This document shows positions 58,925 to 64,000 of a stretch of 64,000 nucleotides of DNA, in pieces. The DNA is from Streptomyces sp. NBC_00237. GTDB lineage: Bacteria > Actinomycetota > Actinomycetes > Streptomycetales > Streptomycetaceae. The DNA is taken from positions 1,730,501 to 1,794,500 of the forward strand of contig NZ_JAPEMT010000001.1 in assembly GCF_026342435.1 (NCBI RefSeq), in the 5' to 3' direction. A program made the position numbers and the translations under genes. Each line of letters opens with the position of its first letter. The first letter of the stretch is position 1. Under the pieces are notes generated by a model. The model was not told where the DNA came from. It worked only from the letters and a program-made list of their open reading frames with translations, and ran no database searches.

Positions 58925-59833
58925 ATGGCGGCTGTAGGGGCGGACATCCACGTCGTAGCAGGCGAGCGGCGGCAACTGATCAATGTGGCCTACCGGTTGC
59001 TCGGCTCCCTGAGCGAGGCGGAGGATGCCGTGCAGGAGGCGTTCGCGCGCTGGTACGCGCTGACGCCGGGGAAGCGGAACGAGATCCAGGTCCCGGCGGC
59101 CTGGCTGACGACCGTGACCGGCCGCATCTGCCTCGATGTGCTCGGGTCGGCGCGGGCCCGGCGGGAGCGCTACGTGGGGGCCTGGCTGCCCGAGCCGCTG
59201 CCCGACCGGGCCGAGTGGGGGCACGGCGGTGGGGGCGGTTCGGGGGGCGACCTCGCCGATCAGATGGTGCTGGACGAGTCCGTGAGCATGGCCCTCCTCG
59301 TCGTACTGGAGGCGATGACGCCCGCCGAGCGCGTGGCGTTCGTCCTGCACGACGTCTTCCGGTACCCCTTCGCCGAGATCGGCGCCATCGTCGGGCGAAC
59401 TCCCGCCGCCTGCAAGCAGCTTGCCGCCTCAGGCCGCAGGCGCGTGCGGGACGCCGGGTCGTCCGTGCTGGTCGCGGGACAGCTGGAGACCGTACGGCGG
59501 GTCAAGGAGGCGTGGGAGGCGAAGGACGTCGCGGCGCTCGTCGGGCTGCTGGACCCGGCCGCCGTCATGACCGCCGACGGGGGCGGACTGGTCGGTACGG
59601 TGCTGCGGCCCGTCGAGGGCAGTGCGGACATCGCCTCGTACATGGTCGCCATCGCCGACAAGGTGCCCGGGCTCGAACTGCTCGTGCGGAGTGTGAACGG
59701 CGTGCCGGGACTGGTGGCGGCGCACGACGGGGCCGTCATGACCGTGGCCTCGTTCGAGATCGGTGAGGACGGCCGCGTCGTACGGATCTGGGCGGTACGC
59801 AATCCGGAGAAGCTGGGGGCGTGGGTGGCCTGA
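58925..59833 (+). CDS. ECF41-type RNA polymerase sigma factor
   Basis: The 302-residue protein has sigma region 2 (LINVAYRLLGSLSEAEDAVQEAFARWY), the WLPEPL linker motif that marks the ECF41 group, sigma region 4 (AERVAFVLHDVFRYPFAEIGAIVGRTPAACKQLAASGRRRV) and a C-terminal SnoaL/NTF2-like domain with DGGG that regulates activity in the group. No anti-sigma factor is expected. ECF41 genes usually neighbour a carboxymuconolactone decarboxylase-type or oxidoreductase gene, but here the neighbour is a small membrane protein. Confidence 0.93.
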   Translation: MAAVGADIHVVAGERRQLINVAYRLLGSLSEAEDAVQEAFARWYALTPGKRNEIQVPAAWLTTVTGRICLDVLGSARARRERYVGAWLPEPLPDRAEWGHGGGGGSGGDLADQMVLDESVSMALLVVLEAMTPAERVAFVLHDVFRYPFAEIGAIVGRTPAACKQLAASGRRRVRDAGSSVLVAGQLETVRRVKEAWEAKDVAALVGLLDPAAVMTADGGGLVGTVLRPVEGSADIASYMVAIADKVPGLELLVRSVNGVPGLVAAHDGAVMTVASFEIGEDGRVVRIWAVRNPEKLGAWVA

Positions 59834-59883
59834 CGCCCGCCCGGCTCCTCCGTGACTCCCGCTGACTCCCGCCGAGTCCCGCT

Positions 59884-59908
59884 GACTCCCCCTGGAAGTC
59901 AGGGAGTC
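59884..59908. terminator. Hairpin and 10-base repeats between convergent genes
   Basis: GACTCCC (59884-59890) pairs with GGGAGTC (59902-59908). Upstream, TGACTCCCGC-type words recur every 10 bases from 59853 to 59890. It overlaps the last codons of the minus-strand regulator. Confidence 0.55.
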
Positions 59909-60633
59909 GGAGTGTCGTCCGGCTTCGTGTGGAGGATGTCGCGGGCCTGTTCGGCGGCCCGCCCGATGGCCTCGGACACGTAGTCCAGGAAGCGGGCCAC
60001 GTTCTCCAGGCGGGTGGCCGCCGGGGTGCCCGGGACCAGGACCGTGACGCCCTGCCGCGCCGTCTCCATCATCTTGGCGGTGGAGCGGGCGCTGGCCATC
60101 ATCGCCTGGTACCAGATGTCGTCGTCGACGATGTAGCGCTCGCGGCGGCGCTCGTCCCGCTCCCGGCGGATCATGCCCTGCTCGTCGAGGAACGCGACCG
60201 CCTTGGAGATCGAGGCCGGGCTGACCTGGAGCCGCTGGGCCAGTTCGGCGGCGGTGAGGCTGCCGGAGTCGGTGAGCGTGAGGCAGGCCATCACCCGGGC
60301 CATCATCTGCGGCATGCCCGACGCCATCTGGACGGTGGTGAACAACTCCTCGTACGTACGCACCGCTTCGGGATCGCGGCCGAACGGCTGCGGTGCCGTC
60401 TGGGGCCCGCGGGGCGTGGCGGTGGAGGGCTTGCGGCGCTGGGTGCGGCGTTCGGTGGCGCGGTGGGCCAGGTCGGCGCGGTAGGAGGCGGGGCCGCCGT
60501 TGCGCATGACCTCGCGGGTGACGGTCGAGGTCGGGCGGTCGAGGCGGCGGGCGATCTCCGCGTACGCGAGGCCGTCCGCCAGACCCAGCCCGATCTGCTG
60601 GCGTTCCTGCTGGGTGAGTCTGCCTCCCGGCAT
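59899..60633 (-). CDS. Regulator with IS30-like HTH plus MarR-type winged helix
   Basis: The 244-residue protein has two DNA-binding regions. The first (about 4-60) is an IS30-transposase-type HTH_38: LTQQERQQIGLGLADGLAYAEIARRLDRPTSTVTREVMRNGG. The second (about 110-180) is a MarR-like winged helix: LTAAELAQRLQVSPASISKAVAFLDEQGMIRRERDERRRERYIVDD. AAGGAG precedes ATG 60633. It is divergent from a DUF4097 gene, with several TTGCAAC-type palindromes between, which are probably its operators. Confidence 0.9.
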   Translation of the reverse strand: MPGGRLTQQERQQIGLGLADGLAYAEIARRLDRPTSTVTREVMRNGGPASYRADLAHRATERRTQRRKPSTATPRGPQTAPQPFGRDPEAVRTYEELFTTVQMASGMPQMMARVMACLTLTDSGSLTAAELAQRLQVSPASISKAVAFLDEQGMIRRERDERRRERYIVDDDIWYQAMMASARSTAKMMETARQGVTVLVPGTPAATRLENVARFLDYVSEAIGRAAEQARDILHTKPDDTPTP

Positions 60634-60696
60634 CGCGGTCTCCTTCGTGCGGTTCGTCCTGTCTGCCGGGGCCACCATAGCGTTCACCGCCAAATC

Positions 60697-60802
60697 ATTG
60701 CAATGGGGAGAGTGGGTCTTGTTGCGTTAGGTTGTAGGACGTTGCAACGAAAATGTTCCCCTGGCCTGCATTAACAGGGATCGAGTGCAACGAAGTTGTT
60801 GC
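60697..60802. promoter_or_regulatory. Cluster of TTGCAA-type palindromes between regulator and DUF4097 gene
   Basis: CATTGCAATG (60697-60706) and CGTTGCAACG (60741-60750) are perfect 10-base palindromes; GCAAC (60787-60791) and GTTGC (60798-60802) form a spaced inverted repeat. All share the TTGCAA/GCAAC core. Confidence 0.65.
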
Positions 60803-60902
60803 TCGGATCGTGAAGGCAACGTAGCGTTCAGGTCATCGGAAAGAACGAGCCGGACGCACTGCCCGACCAAACGCAGTACCGGCCAACACAAAGGACGCCA
60901 TC

Positions 60903-61574
60903 ATGCAGAAGTTCGCCACCTCCGCCGCCGTCGCCGCCCACTTCGACATCCCCGCCGGCAGCATCCGCCTCATCGCCGCCGACCGCGCCGACGCCACCGT
61001 CGAGGTCCGCCCCGCGAACCCCTCCAAGAGCCGCGACGTCAAGGCCGCCGAGGAGACCACCGTCGACTACGCGGACGGTGTCCTGCGGATCACCGCCCCC
61101 GCCCCCAGGAACCAGGTCTTCGGCTCCACCGGGGCCGTCGAGGTCACCGTTCAGCTCCCGGCCGGTTCGCACGTCGAGGGCAAGACCGCGACCGCCGAGT
61201 TCCGGGGTGTCGGCCGCCTCGGGGACGTCACCTACGACAGCGCCCACGGTTCGGTGAAGCTCGACGAGACCGCCGGGGCGCGGATCGGCCTCCAGGCCGG
61301 TGACATCCAGGTCGGACTGCTCGGCGGCGCGGCGCGGATCACCACCGCGAAGGGTGACCTGACGGTCGCCGAGGCGGTGGCGGGCGAGGTCGTCCTGCGC
61401 ACCGAGGCCGGGGACATCACGGTCGGCGCCGCTCGCGGCACCTCCGCCACCCTCGACGCGGGCACCGCGTACGGCCGCATCTCCAACACCCTCCAGAACG
61501 CCGCGGGTTCCGGTGCGGCGCTGAACATCCACGCCACCACCTCGTACGGCAACATCGCCGCCCGCAGCAACTGA
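60903..61574 (+). CDS. DUF4097 family protein (adhesin-like beta-repeat)
   Basis: The 223-residue protein has the DUF4097 pattern of alternating short strands with T/S/V-rich repeats (FDIPAGSIRLIAADRADATVEVRPANP, VEVTVQLPAGSHVEGKTATAEFRGVGRLGDVTYDSAHGSVKLDETAGARIGLQAGDIQVG), forming a right-handed beta solenoid. There is no signal peptide or membrane segment. AAAGGA precedes the ATG. Its divergent neighbour is the HTH regulator, probably its repressor or activator. The role of DUF4097 is not established. Confidence 0.88.
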   Translation: MQKFATSAAVAAHFDIPAGSIRLIAADRADATVEVRPANPSKSRDVKAAEETTVDYADGVLRITAPAPRNQVFGSTGAVEVTVQLPAGSHVEGKTATAEFRGVGRLGDVTYDSAHGSVKLDETAGARIGLQAGDIQVGLLGGAARITTAKGDLTVAEAVAGEVVLRTEAGDITVGAARGTSATLDAGTAYGRISNTLQNAAGSGAALNIHATTSYGNIAARSN

Positions 61575-61671
61575 TCGCGGGATGCGGGAGCCGACGACGG
61601 CCCTCGTCAGCGAGGTGTCCGGCAGCGGGGAGGCCGAGTCCGAGGAATGAGCGGAGTCACGGGTACGCGCA

Positions 61672-61701
61672 GCGGGCCACGCCGAATCCGGCGCGGCCCG
61701 C
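61672..61701. terminator. Bidirectional terminator between DUF4097 and FadR-type genes
   Basis: GCGGGCC-a-CGCCG-aatc-CGGCG-c-GGCCCGC forms a 12-base-pair stem with one mismatch and a 4-base loop between convergent genes. Confidence 0.85.
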
Positions 61702-61728
61702 ACCGCGTCGGGCGCACGAGGGCCCGCG

Positions 61729-62469
61729 CTACTCGTCCAACTGCCCCCGCAGCCAGTCCTCCACCGCCCCCACGTGCGAGGCCGCCGCCACCCTGGCCGC
61801 CTCCGGGTCCCGGCTCACCAGTGCCTGGTAGATCCGCGCGTGGTCCTCGCGGGTGCGGGCGAACGCGTCCGCCTCCTGGTGGCCCCTGCGCACCCGGGCC
61901 CGGAAGGTGCGCGAGGAGAGGCCCTCCACGATCGCGGCCAGCGCCTCGTTGCCCGCCGCGTGGGTGATCGTGCGGTGGAACGCCATGTCGGCGGCGAGGA
62001 ACGCCTCCGTGTCGTCCGTCTCCTGCATGGCCGCCAAGTGGACTGCCACGTCCGCGAGTTGCGAGTGGTTGATACGGGCCGCCGCCAGCGCCGTGGCCGC
62101 CGACTCCAGGATGCGGCGCACCTCCAGGAACTCCACCAGGCGGGGCTGCGGCGAGATCTCGGCGACGATCCCGAAGGTGTCGAGGAGGTCCACGGCCTCC
62201 AGGCTCGTGACGTAGATGCCCGAGCCGTGCCGCGACTCCAGCACGCCGAGCACGGTCAGTGCCCGGATCGCCTCGCGCATCGAACTGCGCGAGATGCCGA
62301 GCAGTACCGCCAAGTCCCTTTCGGTGGGCAGACGTTGGCCGGGTGCCAGCTCGCCGTCCGTGATCATGGACTTGATGGCTTCGATCGCCCGTTGCGTGAC
62401 CGAACCGCCCTTCAGGGGGGCGGCGTCCGACTCCGGTTCGGGGGTGGCTTCGGGGGTGGACGTGGCCAT
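61729..62469 (-). CDS. FadR-subfamily GntR transcriptional regulator
   Basis: The 246-residue protein has a GntR winged helix (QRAIEAIKSMITDGELAPGQRLPTERDLAVLLGISRSSMREAIRALTVLGVLESRHGSGIYV) and an FCD ligand domain with metal-site pattern (DMAFHRTITHAAGN, EDHARIYQALVSRD, SHVGAVEDWL). GGAGGAG precedes ATG 62469. It is divergent from a sugar ABC transporter operon and probably controls it; a matching inverted repeat lies between. Confidence 0.93.
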   Translation of the reverse strand: MATSTPEATPEPESDAAPLKGGSVTQRAIEAIKSMITDGELAPGQRLPTERDLAVLLGISRSSMREAIRALTVLGVLESRHGSGIYVTSLEAVDLLDTFGIVAEISPQPRLVEFLEVRRILESAATALAAARINHSQLADVAVHLAAMQETDDTEAFLAADMAFHRTITHAAGNEALAAIVEGLSSRTFRARVRRGHQEADAFARTREDHARIYQALVSRDPEAARVAAASHVGAVEDWLRGQLDE

Positions 62470-62525
62470 GGGGCTCCTCCGGCGGGGGTGTCTGGTGCGG
62501 CGGGTGCCGTCCCCGCTCACTCTGC

Positions 62526-62545
62526 CCGATCATCCAAGTGATCGG
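62526..62545. promoter_or_regulatory. Candidate operator of the FadR-type regulator
   Basis: CCGATCA-TCCAAG-TGATCGG is a perfect 7-6-7 inverted repeat 57 bases upstream of the regulator start. ACCAATTGG follows directly and may be a second half-site. Confidence 0.6.
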
Positions 62546-62667
62546 ACCAATTGGCCTTCTTTCTCGGGAAAATCGGCTCAGAGGGGTGTTGTGGGCCCGG
62601 ATAGGTCTGATAAATATTCGGCGCGCGCAATCCGTTCGTTCGAGCAGGGAGCCGAGGAGCCGTCAGC

Positions 62668-63750
62668 ATGGGCAGGGCAGCGAGCAGGGCAACAAGGACG
62701 ACCGGGACGATCAGGACGCGGCCGCTACGGGTGGCGGCCCTCGCGGCGTGCGCCGCCCTCGCGCTCAGCGCGTGCGGCAGCACCAAGGACGCGGGCAAGG
62801 CGGGCACGGCCGGCGGCGAGGGCAAGGTCGGCGTCGTACTGCCCCTGCTGACCTCGCCGTTCTGGCAGTCGTACAACGACTACGTGCCGAAGATGGCGAA
62901 GGAGGAGAAGGTCGACGCTCTGAAGACCGTCAACTCCAACTCCGACCCGGCACAGCAGATCACCGACATCAACAACCAGCTCAACCAGGGTGTGAAGGGC
63001 CTCGTCGTCGCCCCCCTCGACAGCGCCGCCATCGCCGCCGGGCTCGACCAGGCCGAGCGCAAGGGCGTTCCGGTCGTCGCCGTCGACGTGGCCCCCGAAA
63101 AGGGCAAGGTCGCGATGATCGTGCGGGCGAACAACGTCGCGTACGGGCAGAAGGCGTGCGAGTTCCTCGGCTCGAAGTTCCAGAGCGGCAAGGTCGTCCA
63201 GATCATGGGCGACCTGGCATCGGTCAACGGACGCGAGCGCTCGGAGGCGTTCCGTACGTGCGCCAAGGAGAAGTTCCCCCAGCTGAAGGTCCTGGAGATC
63301 CCCGCCAAGTGGGAGTCGGACGCGGCGGCGTCCCAGCTGGACACCCTCCTCAACCAGAACCCCGACATCAAGGGCATCTACCTCCAGGCAGGCGGCGTCT
63401 ACCTCGCCCCCGCCCTCCAGACCCTGAAGTCCAAGAGCCTCCTCAAGCCGGTCGGCGACCCGAAGCACATCGCGATCGTCTCCAACGACGGCATCCCGCA
63501 GGAGTTCGACGCCATCCGCAAGGGCGAGATCGACGCGACCGTCTCGCAGCCCGCCGACACCTACGCCAAGTACGGCATGTACTACATCAAGAAGGCGATG
63601 GCGGGCGAGACCTTCAAGGAGGGCCCGACCGACCACGGCTCGGTGATCGTCAAGCACCCGAGCGGTCTCCTGGAGGACCAGCTGCCCGCTCCGCTGGTGA
63701 CCAAGGAGAACGTCGACGACAAGGCCCTCTGGGGCAACAACGTCACGTGA
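62668..63750 (+). CDS. Sugar ABC transporter substrate-binding lipoprotein (RbsB-like)
   Basis: The 360-residue protein has a lipoprotein signal with lipobox LSAC and a periplasmic-binding-protein type 1 fold (VGVVLPLLTSPFWQSYNDYVPKMAKEE, QITDINNQLNQGVKGLVVAPLDSAAIAAGLDQAERKGVPVVAVD, VVQIMGDLASVNGRERSEAFRTC, IVSNDGIPQEFDAIRKGEIDATVSQPADTYAKYG). GAGGAG precedes the ATG. Its stop overlaps the start of the ATPase gene (GTGA). The substrate is a sugar or related compound, not identified. Confidence 0.92.
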   Translation: MGRAASRATRTTGTIRTRPLRVAALAACAALALSACGSTKDAGKAGTAGGEGKVGVVLPLLTSPFWQSYNDYVPKMAKEEKVDALKTVNSNSDPAQQITDINNQLNQGVKGLVVAPLDSAAIAAGLDQAERKGVPVVAVDVAPEKGKVAMIVRANNVAYGQKACEFLGSKFQSGKVVQIMGDLASVNGRERSEAFRTCAKEKFPQLKVLEIPAKWESDAAASQLDTLLNQNPDIKGIYLQAGGVYLAPALQTLKSKSLLKPVGDPKHIAIVSNDGIPQEFDAIRKGEIDATVSQPADTYAKYGMYYIKKAMAGETFKEGPTDHGSVIVKHPSGLLEDQLPAPLVTKENVDDKALWGNNVT

Positions 63751-64000
63751 GCACCGTGACCCGCGCCGACGCCTCTGACCTGAAACCGCTGGTCGAGGCG
63801 TCCGGGATCACCAAGCGGTACGGTCCCACGACCGCCCTGAAGGACGGCCGGCTGACCGTGATGCCCGGCGAGTCGCACGCCCTGGTGGGGCGCAACGGCG
63901 CGGGCAAGTCCACCCTCGTGACCGTCCTCACCGGGCTCCAGGCCCCCGACGCGGGAACGGTCCGTTTCGACGGAGAAGCGGCACCCGCACTCTCCGACCG
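63747..64000 (+). CDS. Sugar ABC transporter ATP-binding protein, N-terminal part (cut by window end)
   Basis: The first 84 codons encode VEASGITKRYGPTTALKDGRLTVMPGESHALVGRNGAGKSTLVTVLTGLQAPDAGTVRFDGEAA, with Walker A GRNGAGKST, as in RbsA/MglA-type ATPases. GTG 63747 overlaps the binding-protein stop. The gene continues beyond the window, where a permease gene is expected. Confidence 0.92.
   Translation, partial: MSTVTRADASDLKPLVEASGITKRYGPTTALKDGRLTVMPGESHALVGRNGAGKSTLVTVLTGLQAPDAGTVRFDGEAAPALSD

Overview
The window is chromosomal DNA of a Streptomyces (or very close relative). The base composition is very GC-rich with strong G/C at third codon positions, GTG starts are common, and the gene content is typical of the genus: SpoIIE-type phosphatase, DUF397/DUF5753 pairs, NarL-type two-component pairs, an HrdA-type sigma factor, DUF6243 and a class F sortase. 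No phage, insertion sequence, CRISPR array or biosynthetic cluster was seen; it reads as core chromosome with small lineage-specific patches.

Layout. 0-15.5 kb: recO and uppS, then a PP2C phosphatase / CHASE3 histidine kinase / response regulator signalling set, a secreted trypsin-like protease, the zinc-uptake operon znuACB-zur with two Zur-box-like sites at znuA, divergent glyS, a small membrane protein, a NarL-type kinase/regulator pair, a DUF6243 protein and dusB. 15.5-25 kb: ppdK, an ArsR-like regulator, a binding-protein-dependent sugar ABC transporter (two permeases and a lipoprotein) and a flavin monooxygenase. 25-30.2 kb: an XRE/DUF5753 regulator with two tandem DUF397 genes, a divergent set of three tiny overlapping genes of unknown function, and a second NarL-type system with a separate sensor-domain protein. 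30.2-41 kb: a quinol-monooxygenase-like protein, a TSUP permease, a class F sortase with a likely surface partner, an aminotransferase, an FMN reductase, a two-subunit ABC exporter, and a histidine kinase with a lipoprotein but no adjacent response regulator. 41-55.5 kb: an I78 protease inhibitor, a SanA/YdcF-like protein, dgt, an FAD reductase, dnaG, an hrdA-type sigma factor, a second ABC exporter pair paralogous to the first, an FGGY kinase and a small YtxH-like protein. 55.6-64 kb: two tRNA-Asn genes and one tRNA with anticodon CAT, small membrane and DinB proteins, an ECF41-type sigma factor, a regulator with an IS30-like HTH beside a DUF4097 gene, a FadR-type regulator, and the start of a sugar ABC transporter operon cut by the window end.

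Recurring themes. Several housekeeping genes (recO, dusB, dgt, dnaG and others) have a TANNNT-like hexamer 6-7 bases before the start codon and no clear ribosome binding site, which suggests leaderless transcripts. Many operons show 1-4 base stop/start overlaps. Intergenic space carries several families of short GC-rich dispersed and tandem repeats, some of which run into coding ends.
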